Shown: positions 10,700-22,184 of the stretch, in pieces | How positions within the stretch are numbered: position 1 is the first letter of the stretch | Layout of the letters: each line of letters begins with the position of its first letter | DNA from: Sacculina carcini | Taxonomy: Eukaryota > Arthropoda > Thecostraca > Sacculinidae | Assembly: GCA_916048095.2 (NCBI GenBank) | Contig: OU696593.1 | Span: 4,394,501-4,458,500 of the forward strand | Reading direction: 5' to 3' | Length of the DNA stretch: 64,000 nucleotides | Program-made: the position numbers and the translations under genes | The notes under the pieces: generated by a model | The model's input: the letters and a program-made list of their open reading frames with translations, nothing else | Told to the model about the DNA's origin: nothing | Database searches by the model: none

Positions 10700-11935
10700 T
10701 TATTATTATTATTATTAATTACAGGCAAATCCAGTAGCATGGGAAGAGTGCTAGCACTATTACCACCCTAAGGTGGCCCCATGTACCGGAAGCGCCCAAA
10801 AGATTAAGAGAGAAAGAGAGTTCGAAGAGAAAAAAGTCTAGAAAGAGAGTTGGAAAGAAAATAATAAATAAATAACAATAAATAATAGACCATCATCCGA
10901 TAACAATCCATAATGTCACACCGCCCACGTTCCTCAATAAATAATAACAATCAACAATAAATATGTGATTCAGTAAATAACAGCCATCAATAAATAAGAA
11001 TAAATACTAATAAATAAGTAATAAATAACAATCAAGAACAATACATATGATTCAATAAGAAACATCCAACAATAAATATAAATATGATTCAATAAGTAAC
11101 AACAACACAAATAAATATGATTCAATAAACAATAACACCAATAAATATGATTCAATAAACAACAACAATAAATATGATTCAATAAACAGCAACAACAATA
11201 AATATGATTCAATAAACAACAACAACAATAAATATGACTCAATAAACAGCAACAACAATAAATATGATTCAATAAACAACAACAGCCAACACTGAGTAAA
11301 AGTGTAATTTAATAAATAACAACAACCAATAATAAATAGTAATAAATAGAGAGTAAAATAGGAATAAATACAAATAATTAGAAAATAAATAACAATAAGC
11401 ATGAATAAATAACAATAAGCATGAATAAATAACAATAAGCATGAATAAATAACAATAAGCATGAATAAATAACAATAAATATGAATAAATATACAATTAA
11501 TATGACTCAACAGTCAATTCCGCTCTTTCAGTAGCATTTCATTTACTTTGGACTTGAATTTGTTCAAATTGTTCTGCGAGAAAGCCTCCTCCTTCAACGT
11601 GTTCCAAGTAGACACAGTGGCCGGAAGAAAGCAACGTTGGAATTGTTTTGTACGACAACGAATTGGAGCCATGCACTGGGAATGCTGTTTGGATGTAAAC
11701 CGTGTGCTTCTTGCTGCCACGAAATCATCAGGAATTGACTTGCTCATCGGATGATGGTCGTTGTGCTTGATCTTGTACAGCATGCACACGCTGCTGACCT
11801 TTCGACGATGGCAAAGATCACCAAGAACCAAGTCACCACAGAGGAACTTGCAAGTTCTAACAACTCTGTTGATGAGATTGAGGTGACAATCCGCAGCAGA
11901 AGACCACACGGGGGCGCAGTACACCGTGTACTGTA
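10700..11935 (-). mobile_element. 5'-truncated LINE inserted in the P2 LTR
   Basis: On the minus strand, an RT C-terminal region (YCAPVWSSAADCHLNLINRVVRT, HRRKVSSVCMLYKIKH, TKQFQRCFLPATVSTWNTL) reads open from the truncation point near 11935 to its stop at 11514. A roughly 800-bp 3' UTR follows, ending in a TAA/ATT-repeat tail at 10700-10716. A short flanking repeat, caata, is seen on both sides (10695-10699 and 11936-11940). The clade is uncertain; the wording resembles RTE/RTEX-like elements. It arrived after P2, and the remaining frame is still open. Confidence 0.85.
10960..11500. repeat. Two minisatellites in the LINE 3' UTR
   Basis: Between about 11050 and 11290 a unit of roughly 30-40 bases built from aaatatgattcaataaac plus variable caa triplets is repeated about seven times. 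Between about 11390 and 11480 a 20-bp unit (aaataacaataagcatgaat) is repeated four to five times almost perfectly. Both consist of AAT/CAA triplets and give the spurious NHIYCCCCLL-type translations. Confidence 0.9.
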
Positions 11936-12104
11936 CAATACACCCGATTGTACACAACCCTACTCAACACACACCTACAGGACCACACACACCTGCACAA
12001 CCGCACACTATCCGCTCCACACACCAACTCCCCACGCTTACACGACCGGCCTTTGACCTTCGCCAAGGTCAACACAAACACACCTAAACACAAGACAGAC
12101 CAGC

Positions 12105-12214
<110 letters not shown>

Positions 12215-12279
12215 CACCAAACCCATGCGCTCACAGACAAGTGGTTTCCAATTCCATCACACTCCCTCTTGATCTTAAG

Positions 12280-15200
12280 ATCAATGATCATCACTTTCCA
12301 GAATGTAATCTTGAAACCTAATCGGCTGTCTTCTCACTCTAGTAGATCTGCGAGGTATGTCATCAGAACCACTCGTTCCATGTACATTTTCCGTTGCAGA
12401 GCCTCCAGCATTTTGAACTACTACATGCCTCAAGTCAGTCAAGTGTCTCGATACGCCATCTACTGAAATGTTGTTTTGAGACTGAATCCCAGTCACTGTT
12501 CCTTGCGAACAATGGGATGTGCATCTGGCAGGCACAGGCTTGACCCAGACTTCGTCGCCAATTTTAACTTTTGATCCGCCTTGTGTGTCATCTATGCTGG
12601 GCATAGCTCTGGGATGACGCCATGTATAAGTGTAGACATGTCGTTGCGGTGCGCTCTCTTCTTGCTGTCCGTTCTTTGCAGCTGCGTTATACCAGAACAC
12701 AGCTGTCAACGGATACACGTTTGTTCTTTCTGACATTCATTTTATTGTCCGATGATGCCTTTCGATAATCCCATTTCCACTCGGGCGGTATGCCGCTCTA
12801 TAGAAGCTGCCAACATTCCATCGCCTCAGCATTTCTCGGAACAAGGCCGACCTGAATATTGTGCCGTTATCCATCAGGACTTGGTCTACTGGTCCACGCT
12901 CTAGAATCACACTTTCCAAAATCGCTGATACTTCTTCAGCCGTTTCCATTCCTAGTTCCCGCCACAGAGCAAATCTGCCCGGGCCGCAATCTATCATGGT
13001 CAAATACCCGCGGTGTCTGAAATGAGTCACGTCGACTGCTAGTCGGCTCCAGTTAGTCGACACGTGGAGCACACCCGGTTCATGTCCTACAGGAGCCGGA
13101 TCGATGGACTGACACTGCACGCAATGTCTTACTACGTTTTCTAATTGCTCCCGTGATACTCCAGGGTCCACCTTCTTTGAGAGGAACAGTGATCGCTCGA
13201 CTCCCATATGATGTAAACAATGTAAATCCTTAACCTGCTCCATTGTTTCACCGCACAATCCGCCGTCCCGTTCAGTAGCATGCTCTCGTATCCAGTGTTT
13301 TTTAACTCGCGTCAACAGATCAGCTTTGTTAGCAGCAGTCGCTACGAGAGGAATGTTCACGTTCAAACTCAGTTCATATACTAAATCTGTGATGATACCG
13401 AGTCGGCGCTTTATCAACACTTCTGCAGCTCCTTTTGTTCTCACCCTTCTCTCACATGTCAATGTTGACTGGAGCCAGCCAGCCACTGTTGAAGAGTCAG
13501 TGCGTATATCAATTATATTTAATCCCCACTTCAACGCCAGGTTCAGTCCTCGGGACACTGCCTCCAGTTCCACAACATTGATATGTGCAAAGTCACTTTT
13601 CTTTCGTTGCCACGACGCATCTTCCACTAAAACACCATCCACTTCTACAGCCGCTCCGATGGCTAAATTGCTGGCGTCGCACCATATCACACCGGCTTTG
13701 GTATCCGACACCACCTATTTCCCCTTCACCGGATCTTCGCCTCTGGTTCGATTCAACATTTCCTCAGTCATATCCAAAGCAGCACGAGGCACTGGATCAT
13801 CCCAGTCGCAAGATGAGGCTTGTCGTTTTATAAAAATGCACGCTGGTCTAAGCCATCCTGCTATGGGGTAATGTCCCATCAGCTTGCCACATATGGAGAA
13901 CAATTCTCGCTTGGTCAAGTTCTCTTTCAATTCCGGGATCTCGTTTCCTCTGCGAAATTCCAAGACACCATTCTGATTCATTTGCACTTTCAGACCGAGT
14001 ACACTGCCACCATCAATGGACGCTGGCTCCTTTGCCGCAAGTCCGTACAACTTCGGATGTCGGACCACTTCACTGGCCTCGACTTTCGACGTGTCGACAA
14101 TGATGTCGTCTACGCATGAATCAGTGGCGTTAGCTATTCTCTCTGATTTATCCAAGACACTGCGTAGAATTCTTGTCATAATTCTGGGACCCGAACAACG
14201 ACCAAAACCAAGCCTAGTTAGACAGTAGACAGTCTCCCGCCATGTCGGGCCAATTGATACTTCCACAAGCTCGGGTCGATCCGAATTTGCAGGTAAGCTG
14301 ACTTTAAATCCACCATCGCTGTGGCGCCTGACATTCGCCGCCATTGTCGTAAATTGTCTGCACAAACATCAATCCACTCATCCCCAGTGTGGCTCTTGAC
14401 GTAGGCGTTCAATTCCCTGAAGTCAATTACAGGGCGAATTTTCCCCTTCGTTTCTTGAACGACTGCCAACAGAGGCAGAACGCCTTTCTCCACATGCTCG
14501 TGCCAAGGAACCAGTATGTCTTCTTCTATCCATCTCTTCACTTCACAGTCAAACGCATTCTTTGTCACTCCTCTCATTGTCTGTTTGTAACAACCAATGG
14601 ATTTTGTCAATAACGGCGATTTATTTTCCAATAGCCACTGCACTTCCCAATATGAGCCATTGAAGCTCGCAACAAAATCCTCGTCAACAATTTTTTCCGA
14701 CGCTCTTTTCCATGCTGTAGCAGAGTTAGCCATGTCATCACGAACATTGCTGACACGATCACTTCTCAACGAGCCAAATTTCACACCATCTCTTGAAACG
14801 GTAACCTCTTCAAATCGTCCAATAACATCCATGCCCAGAATGACCTCATAGTCACTAACAATGCTAGGGAAGACAAGGACTCGAGTTTTAAATCGTATTG
14901 TATTGATGACAATATCAATCACACACGAATTTGAGCACACAACTTCACGGCCATCCACCGTCATAACACGTGTCACTTCACTGTGGATCGGAACACTAAA
15001 TTTACTTGAAATAATAGATGTAGAGCATACTGTGTCCAACAAAGCCTTCACTCGCCGTCCGCAAATCGAAACCGTCACGCATGGAAGATAATTTTCTCGC
15101 GCCATCACAACATCGCGGGGGAAGCCACTGGCGCAGCAACTTCCCCACCATCGTTTCCCAACTGGCAGTGCACTGCCCTGAGACCAACTGTGCCACATTT
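12280..15200 (-). pseudogene. pol: P2 pol region (protease, RT, RNase H, integrase)
   Basis: Protease lies about 15030-14760 (LLDTVCSTSII, VILGMDVIGRF), RT about 14600-13900 (PVIDFRELNAYV, MVDLKSAYLQIRID, TRLGFGRCSGPRIMTRIL), RNase H about 13690-13330 (WCDASNLAIGAAVE, HINVVELEAVSRGL), integrase finger and core about 13260-12740 (HHMGVERSL, CVQCQSIDPAP, AVDVTHFRHRGYLTMIDCGP, NGIIERHHRT) and a C-terminal tail to 12280 (GDEVWVKPVPARCT). The wording is close to P1 throughout. Unlike P1 it has no minisatellite between protease and RT, so that expansion is private to P1. Confidence 0.87.
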
Positions 15201-15850
15201 GAAACACCGGGGCACATTTTTCTTGCAATGACGAGCCATATGTGGACCTCAACAATTAAAACACCGTCCAACGAATCCATTACGCCGCTCAACAGGGCGC
15301 TGAGCTGTCGCAGAAACACTGGTGTCAGCTGCGACGCTGGGTTCAGTGGCCACGGCACTTACCACCGACAGCGCCAGTATCCGAGCCTTTGTGAGAAGAG
15401 CCTCCATTGTCGCCTGTTGTACATCACATTCCTGCAACCCTGCCGAGATCCTGCCTGGAAAACCACTGATAAACGCCAACTTTACGGCGAGCTCCAATGC
15501 ATCACCTCCAAACCCACACAGGCCCGCTAACCGACGTATTTCATTCGCATATACATCAACTTGCTCACCACGCCACATCACACTCTTCAATAACACGAAA
15601 GAATCCACCGGAGTGCTTGAAAATGCCTCTCGAAGTTTGGACTTAATCAACTCATAATCTGATTGAGCCTCAACACTCAACTCAAGATACAAGGCCAATG
15701 CTGCTCCCTCTAGAAATAAAGGCACAAAACTCTGCAAATCAGTGACTCCAGTAAGCTTAGCGACCAATTCAGCTTTTTTGAGCCATGCGATCACATCACC
15801 TGTGCCGTCGAAAATCTTCATCATGTCGGAGCGCAACACATTTGGAGCTC
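15200..15850 (-). CDS. gag: P2 gag
   Basis: The capsid region reads MMKIFDGTGDVIAWLKKAELVAKLTGVTDL, then SDYELIKSKLREAFSSTPVDSF and ALLTKARILALS, and passes into a Cys-rich nucleocapsid (FNC, KCGTVGLRAVHC). It aligns in order with P1, P4 and P5 gag. It starts within about 50 bases of the primer-binding site, as in its relatives. No host role is suggested. Confidence 0.75.
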
Positions 15851-15870
15851 AAGTCGGTGCCGAAATAGCT

Positions 15871-16191
15871 TGTTGTTTCACCGCTCTTGTTGCCATCGTA
15901 CACACGCTTCTTACAAGCGATTTATTGCACAGCGATGAATGACAGTGACGAAAAATATAGAACAAGAGAATGAAGATGAACACGATCAACACAAGACGCA
16001 GTAACCAATACACCCGATTGTACACAACCCTACTCAACACACACCTACAGGACCACACACACCTGCACAACCGCACACTATCCGCTCCACACACCAGCTA
16101 CCTACGCTTACACAACCGGCCTTTGACCTTCGCCAAGGTCAACACAAACACACCTAAACACACGACAGACCAACCGCGAGCACACACACAT

Positions 16192-16222
<31 letters not shown>

Positions 16223-16273
16223 TGCACACCAAACCCATGCGCTCACAGACAAGTGGTTTCCAATTCCATCACA
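15871..16273 (-). repeat. P2 right (5') LTR, 403 bp, with adjoining primer-binding site 15859-15870
   Basis: The plus-strand LTR begins tgttgtttcacc and ends ccatcaca, followed by the target copy ataag. The bases gccgaaatagct (15859-15870) abut it with no gap, giving AGCTATTTCGGC on the element strand. An 18-bp palindrome-like ccggcctttgaccttcgcc/aaggtcaa box is shared with the left copy. Confidence 0.9.
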
Positions 16274-16299
16274 ATAAGCTTTTTGCTTTTTGATTCATT

Positions 16300-17054
16300 A
16301 TATTTTATCAATCGTTCCGCACGACGGGCGGGTTTAAATAAGAGGCTGTTCGATGGAAAATATTTTGCCACATCTAAAATAAACACATATATATTTAGAC
16401 CTTTCTATTGGTTAATACTTTTTATGGGTTTACTTTTTCTTTTTAAATTTGCATTCGTTTTCTTTTATGAATTCAATAATTATTTTTCTTTATTAATTGT
16501 TCTGCAAAACGGCAGGGTTTCCATGCTAGATGATGCTAATATATAAATATATTTTGTAATATTATGATGAAAATTTAAGTAAATTTTCATTATTTCGTAT
16601 CTGAATTTTGAATTATTCCGCACGACGGGCGGGTTTAAATATGAGGCGGGTTGAGGATAATATTTTGTGAAAATAATATAAAAATATAGAAATTTGGATT
16701 TTTTATGGGTTTAAATTTTTATTTTTCAATTCATATTCCTTTTATCTTATGAATTGAATACAAATTTAATAGTATGAACTGTTCCGCAAGACGGGCGGGT
16801 TTACATGCTAGAACTTTCATTGTTTGTTACGTGTTTGTGTTCTGAATTATTCCGCACGACGGGCAGGTTCAAATATGAGGCGGATTGAGGGATAATATTT
16901 TGTCAAAATAAACATAAGACCTGAAATTTAGAATTTTCATTTGATTAGGATTTATATGGATTTAATTAAGTATTTTTAATTAGAATTTTTTTATTAATAT
17001 AATATGAATTTTATTTCATTAATCGCTTCGCACAACGGGCGGGTTTTAATGCTA

Positions 17055-17060
<6 letters not shown>
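16300..17060 (+). repeat. Array of six CACGACGGGCGGGTTT boxes
   Basis: The box ttccgcacgacgggcgggtt, with small changes, occurs at about 16314, 16499, 16613, 16786, 16852 and 17024 in otherwise AT-rich sequence. Two types alternate: one continues aaatatgaggcgg, the other continues ...atgctag. The second type, a GC box with short stem potential followed by CTAG, resembles a Helitron 3' end. No replicase gene is present. The spacing is irregular (about 185, 115, 170, 65 and 170 bases). Confidence 0.6.
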
Positions 17061-17103
<43 letters not shown>

Positions 17104-17800
17104 GTGTGATCGTGTGCAGTGAGAGAGAGAGTGTGTGTGAGGGAGTCGTGTTTGAGGTGTGGTCGGGAGTGGTGTGACGTCTTGTAGACGCGCGTGTGGC
17201 GGTGAAGCCCACGCGCGCCTGTCTGTAACATATTTTATTGTTTTTTACAAGCTATTTCGGCCTTTTTGTTTTGGAAGTATTGTTTGCCTGCGACCCGGCT
17301 TCAGCAGAGGAGATAGTGCCCTCTAGTATTAGCAGTGGCTTGGAAGAAGTGGAGGCGCTCGGCGGCGTGTCAGGTTGGTGTGCAGGGGAACGGCAGGAGA
17401 GCATGCTGCCGGCAGGAGGCAGCGGGGGAGCTGTGGCCGAGGATCGCTCGTCGTCCCGCCTGCACTGGTGGTGGACTCGTCGCCGGGCAGCTTTCAGCTG
17501 GCAGTTTCCTGGTGGAGGCTGCTGGTGCTCGAGGGCAGGTGAGAGAGAGATGCTGCTGAGGCCGGAGGAAGGAAACGAACGACGGCGACGGCGTGGCCTG
17601 CGTGAACGGCGACGTCCCGGCTGCTTGCGGCAGGGTGCTGAAGAGCACTGGAGTTGACGGGAGCATAGTGGGTGCTGGTGTCGAAGTGTTGCGCCCTGTC
17701 GCGGCAGTCGGCGATGAAAAGGACGGCAGGCTGCGACTGAGCACTGAAGAACACGGGCGAGGCGGGAGCGTGGTGGATACAGCCTTCTTTTACAGATTAG
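17057..17800 (+). mobile_element. Non-autonomous LTR element remnant (P-na1)
   Basis: A TA/TG-rich segment ending ...tgttttttaca at 17249 is followed by AGCTATTTCGGC (17250-17261), exactly as in the P elements. Upstream is a GC-rich imperfect hairpin (about 17190-17220) matching the one in the LTR of the 25652 element. The internal part is about 540 bp of GC-rich sequence with no recognisable gag or pol. A stretch near 17704-17770 is homologous to the inside of the 25652 element. A second LTR is not visible. It is probably a deleted, non-autonomous relative carrying unrelated filler sequence. Confidence 0.6.
17250..17261 (+). promoter_or_regulatory. Primer-binding site of P-na1, tRNA-Phe 5'-end type
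   Basis: AGCTATTTCGGC directly after an LTR end in ...TACA. It is identical to the sites in P1, P2, P4, P5 and the 25652 element. Confidence 0.6.
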
Positions 17801-17845
17801 CGAGTACAACATTCTTTGTATAGTTCACTCACTCATCACTTCGTG

Positions 17846-17917
17846 GACTCCGTGGTGCAGTTGTTAGCACACCCGCCTCACAAGCGGGAGTTCCGTGGTA
17901 CGAAGCCCGGCGGAGCA
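17846..17917 (+). pseudogene. tRNA-Val(CAC)-like sequence, pseudogene or SINE head
   Basis: Over 72 bases a cloverleaf can be drawn: acceptor gactccg with cggagca, a D-arm box TGGTGCAGTTGTTAGCAC, a perfect anticodon stem cccgc/gcggg with loop ctcacaa (anticodon CAC, Val), and a B-box-like GGTACGAAGCC that differs from the consensus GGTTCGANNCC. The imperfect acceptor stem and B box argue against a working tRNA. It is followed by a unique-looking AT-rich tail, so a tRNA-derived SINE is possible. Confidence 0.65.
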
Positions 17918-18267
17918 GAATTTCATTGGGCGAATTCTACAATAAATTTTGTAAATGTGTTTGTTTTGTGTAAATCTTGTATATTCACGATTGTAAATAC
18001 AGTTGCTACATGTATATAAAATGTATTGTGTTATCTAAGTGTGCGTGTTTTTGGGTTATCGTATCTATGTATATCTATGCTGGATCTTTGTATTTGTACT
18101 TGTGTGTGAGTGAGAGTGTATGTGTATGTGTGTGTGTGTGCGACTGTCCACGCTGTGTCTTTTTGTTTTGTTTTTTAATTCGGGTAAAATGAAATAAAAA
18201 AACGTTGTGCTGTGTCGCGTTGAAACGCTGTGCTGGTTTCCTTTCAATTGTGCGTATGTAAGTATAC
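17918..18267. other. Intergenic AT/GT-rich stretch
   Basis: This 350-bp stretch has no gene. It holds GT-rich microsatellite pieces (about 18100-18140) and ends with the atac target site of G2. It is continuous with sequence right of G2 at 22619. Confidence 0.6.
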
Positions 18268-18428
18268 TGTAGCCAGTGACCTGGCAACACTAATTGTACT
18301 TGTATTGTTTTGTATGTGGTGCGTCGTTAATGTGTTTGATTATCATTCATCCGCCACTGTCGTACACAATAGACATTCGTTCATTAACCGCGCCCGTGTG
18401 TGTGTGTGTATCTAGCCGAGCTGCTACA
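18268..18428 (+). repeat. G2 left LTR
   Basis: 161 bp, begins tgtagccagtgacctgg and ends gagctgctaca. It is followed two bases later by the TGGTGACCCCGA primer site and preceded by the target copy atac. Confidence 0.9.
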
Positions 18429-18538
18429 AGTGGTGACCCCGATTTCTCTCGCTTTATGCAAGTGAGATTTCGAGAGATTGTTTCTCACATTCATTATTGA
18501 TTATATAATTTCTTTCGCTTCCATTTTCATTATTTGCC

Positions 18539-20715
18539 ATGTCTTTTGAAACGGCTGAGGGATTGTGCGCCCCAATCCGTGTGGAACTGCCCACTTTCGA
18601 TGAAATGGACATTGATACACGGCTGTTGATGTGTGACAATCTCCTCATTGATGGGGGCATCACAGCACAAGCCACAAAACTCCGCAAGGTCCTCGCAAAA
18701 CTCCCGCCGGCTCAGCTCAGGCTAGTGAAGGATATTGTGTCGCAGTCATCGCTGGCCCCCGACTGCTATGTCTCCAACACAGGCTGAGAAGCAGACTGCG
18801 ACTCCTTCGAGAGTTTGGTCTGATCATCGACATGCGCCGGCAACGATTAGTAGACAGCGTCATCTTCCTCTCGACCACCGGTTCCAGGCATCGCACTGAC
18901 GGGCATCCAGCACTAGCGCACGTTCAGACTGAACAACGGTACGAAGCAGATGGCGATAGTTTTTCCCACATACGCCTGTCAGAAATGTTCAAACAGCTGT
19001 CGGCCCCTCCGACCGGCTTCCCTGCTGTTAGAATACCGGGCGTGAAACATCGAATCACGACACGTGGCAACCCAGTATACTCCCGGCCACGCCGTTTCAT
19101 GCCAGCGAAACTAGCTGCAGCCAAGAGAGAGCTGGATTATTTGGTCGAGCAAGGCATTTTGGTGCTGTCATCTTCGCAGTGGTCCAGCCCCATCCATCTC
19201 TTTGAGAAGGACGGAGGAAAATCATATCGCATGGTAGGATGTTACGAGTGCCTCAACGCGCTAACCGTTCCTGACCGCTATCCGGTTCCTCACCTTCAGA
19301 CGTTCGCAGACCGGCTGAGTGGGGCAACGACGTTCAGCACCGCGGACCTCGCAAGAGCCTTCGCTCAAGTCCCTGTGCACGGACCAGACCAGAAGAAGAC
19401 AGCCATCACGACTCCATTTGGTTTGTTCAAGCGCCGGTACTGCCGTGTGCTGAAATGCTGGTGCGCCGGCATGCGCCGGTACTCCGAACGGAGTACCCAC
19501 CCTGCACCCAGCGCCGACCAACACCGTCGCGACTTGAGTGAGTTATTTCGCCGTCTCCGGACAGCGGGTCTCGTTGCGAAGCCCGAGAAATGCGTCTTCG
19601 GTCGGTCTGAGGTGCGTTTTCTCGGCCTCAAAGTGTCTGAACTCGGCATCGAACCGCTGCCTGATAAAGTTGCTGATCTCATCGCTATGTCTTCGCCTGG
19701 CAGTGTCAGCGAATGCAAGCGATATCTTGGAATGATTAATCATTTTCATCGCTTCATCCCACACATCGCGACTTTGTTGCAGCCACTTCACGACACATGT
19801 AGACTCAGCCGACGTAGATTCCACTGGACGGATGCACAGATGTCCGCTTTCGAATCAAGCAAGCGTGCACTGGCCAATGCGTCCCGTCTGGCGTTCCCGT
19901 AGAACGACACCCCGACCAAGGTCGTGGCTGATGCGTCAGACGCAGCCGTGGGAGCAGTAATCCTGCAGAGACAGCGTGGAATCTGGGTTCCCTTGGCATC
20001 ACTCTCGCAAGCTCCAAGATGCCCAACTACGCTGGTGCACTCGTGACAAAGAGCTGCATGCGCTTTTCAGTGTCATCAGACGGTTTCATCACCTGCTGGA
20101 GGGTCGACTTGGCTTACAGTTATGAACTGACCACAAATCGCTCACGTACGCCTTCACCAGTTCGGCAGAACGTTCGCCTCGAGTGCAGCGACAGCTTGCC
20201 TTTATAAGTGAGTTCTCGACGGACATTCGTCACATCAGCGGACCCAGAAACGTCGTCTTGGACTGCCTAAGTCGACCACCAGTGCACATCGCTGGAGGAG
20301 CTCCACTGAGTTCCCCTGTCGTCCACACTGAAGCACAGCAGGGCTTGGATCTAGTGCGATTGGCCAAAGAATAAGTCAAGTGCCAAGAAGTTGCGTCGCA
20401 GGCCTCGTCCGCATCACTGAGCATCGAGCGAAGTGACATAGAAAGTGTTGCGTCTGGACTCGTCGTCGATGTTTCGACGGGCATGGATCGGCCCCTGGTA
20501 CCGGCATCGCTGTAGCGCGAGATCTATGAGCAATTTCACAATATGCATCATCCGAGTGTTCGTGCAACTCGCCGTTTGATCTTGGAGAGATCCGTGTTCG
20601 CTCGCGTTGCGTTCAAAGCTGCTGCATGGACCAAGAACTGCCTCAATTGCCAGCAATGCAAGGTAACAAGACATCATGTCACATCACTGCGTCGCCCGCC
20701 TGCACCTTCCCGTCG
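18539..20715 (+). pseudogene. pol: G2 gag and RT/RNase H region
   Basis: A short gag-like reading near 18540-18790 (PTFDEMDIDTRLLMCDNLL, LAKLPPAQLRLVKDIV) precedes RT at about 19000-19750: LVEQGILVLSSSQWSSPIHLF, the CsRn1-type VPDRYPVPHLQTFADRLSGATTFSTADLARAFAQ, and KCVFGRSEVRFLGLKVSELGI. RNase H follows at about 19780-20280 (DTPTKVVADASDAAVGAV, HISGPRNVVLDCLSRPP). The product would have been the replication enzyme of G2. The region is degenerate. Confidence 0.85.
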
Positions 20716-20719
20716 GTTC

Positions 20720-21438
20720 ATTCATTCATTATTGAGTTTTTGGGGTGCACCGGCCTCTAGGACCATATGGCACCCCCCAGTCTGTTAATAGCTAAATTAA
20801 ACTAAAACTATGCATATGAACGTAATGGAGCGATGAAATATATTAGCGTGAGGGTGAGTGATATGAATATGAAAGTCAGAATAATAAAAATCAATAAATA
20901 GTTGCAAAAGGCAAAAGCCGTAAGAAGTAAAAAATGCGGACCTCAATGACCGCCGATTGCTCCTGTCCGAGAACCTCGTCAATAGTCCGAACGGATCCAA
21001 GAAAACGTTGAAGGCGCTCGGTGGCAGCGTACTCGAGCGGCACGTACCTCAACTTACAAACGCACAACCCACACCACTGGCCGACTTAGATCCATCAGTG
21101 TACACGGCAGTATACCGTCCGTAAGAATGAATTTGCTCCAGTGTGTTTGAGCGAAGCACACTGGGCACTGTACGGTGTTTCGGCAGAGCTGCTAGCGAGA
21201 CGTCAACCTCGGGTGTGACACATTCCCAGGGTGACTCCGCCGTGTATTCTTGTCTGAGGACGTCGTTAGCACCCATCCCGCATGATTCCAGCAGTGCCTT
21301 CATTTTGCTGCAAAACATCACAGAACACTGAGGTCCTGGAAGGTGCTGCTGCTCAGGCACATGCTGGGAAAATAACACGTCATACGCGGGGTTTTCATGG
21401 GTGCTTGCCAGCTTGCAAGAATAACCGTCGGTTCCCGA
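20720..21438 (-). mobile_element. LINE fragment with RNase H motif, inserted in G2
   Basis: A 14-bp direct repeat (cttcccgtcggttc at 20706-20719 and 21439-21452) flanks it as a target duplication. On the minus strand it encodes a region ending RYTAVYTDGSKSASGVGCAFV, the start of the RNase H domain of I/R1/Jockey-type LINEs. It then jumps to a 3' end with ggccggtgcaccccaaaaac and a TGAA/AATG-type tail (20720-20735). It is 5'-truncated and lacks most of RNase H internally. The same 3' end recurs beside the assembly gap at 28290-28329. Confidence 0.88.
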
Positions 21439-21452
21439 CTTCCCGTCGGTTC

Positions 21453-22184
21453 GAGAGTCTCCATGTAGACATTGTGGGTTCTCTGCCGGAGTCCGGCGGA
21501 AACCGGTACGTTTTCACTGTCATCGACCGATTCACCCGCTACCCAGACGCTGTCCCGATGAAGGATGCAACAGCTTCCGCCTGTGCGAAATCTCTACTCG
21601 ACTGGGTGGCGCGCTTCGGTATGTGCCGCTCTATTACGTCGGACCGCGGTAGCCAATACGTATCCGACCTGTGGAAGGAGTTGTGGGTATTGATGGGAGT
21701 GCAGCTGACCACGTCTTGCGCCTATATGCCACAGCAAAATGGCCTGTTTGAACGTGTCCGCCGTCAACTGAAAGCCGCGTTAACTGCTGCCCTGCAGAGG
21801 AACGTCAACTGTCCGTCGGCTCTACCAGTCGTACTCATGGAAATGCGTGCTGCTTTCAAGGCCGACATCGGCACTTCGGCAGCAGAGTTAGTCCTGGGTG
21901 AGGAAATGCGCCTCCCTGGACCATTTTTCTCAGAGAGTCACCCTGCTCCAGCGATTGAAGTGGCTCGTCAACTGGTCCAGTCCTTTGCCCACTTACAACC
22001 TGTACCGACAGCGTGGTATCGCCGCTACGATGCTGAGCGTCCGTTCGTGTTCCCATCGCTGGCGACCTCTACACATTTGTTCGTGAGGGTTGACGGTTTT
22101 CGTCCTCCATTGGCTCCACCGTACCAGGGACCGTATGAAGTGATTCACCGAGGAGACAAATCATTCGTAATCAACAACAAATGA
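21453..22184 (+). pseudogene. pol: G2 integrase region
   Basis: Starting right after the LINE target copy, the reading RFESLHVDIVGSLPESGGNRYVFTVIDRFTRYPDAVPM is a Gypsy integrase core. It continues with TSDRGSQYVSDLWKEL, MPQQNGLFERVRRQLKAAL and a C-terminal tail (FVRVDGFRPPLAPPYQGPYEVIHRGDKSF) of CsRn1-type elements. The stretch is open for its full length. Confidence 0.88.

Noticed and set aside
10970-11510. Putative membrane or Cys-rich proteins (NHIYCCCCLL repeats)
   Set aside because: They are translations of AAT/CAA minisatellites in a LINE 3' UTR.
17238-17823. Several long frames on both strands of the GC-rich block
   Set aside because: They overlap on both strands, show no domain, and lie in the interior of a non-autonomous LTR element. 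GC-rich composition explains the lack of stops.
17846-17917. Functional tRNA-Val gene
   Set aside because: The acceptor stem and B box are imperfect. Kept as a pseudogene or SINE head instead.
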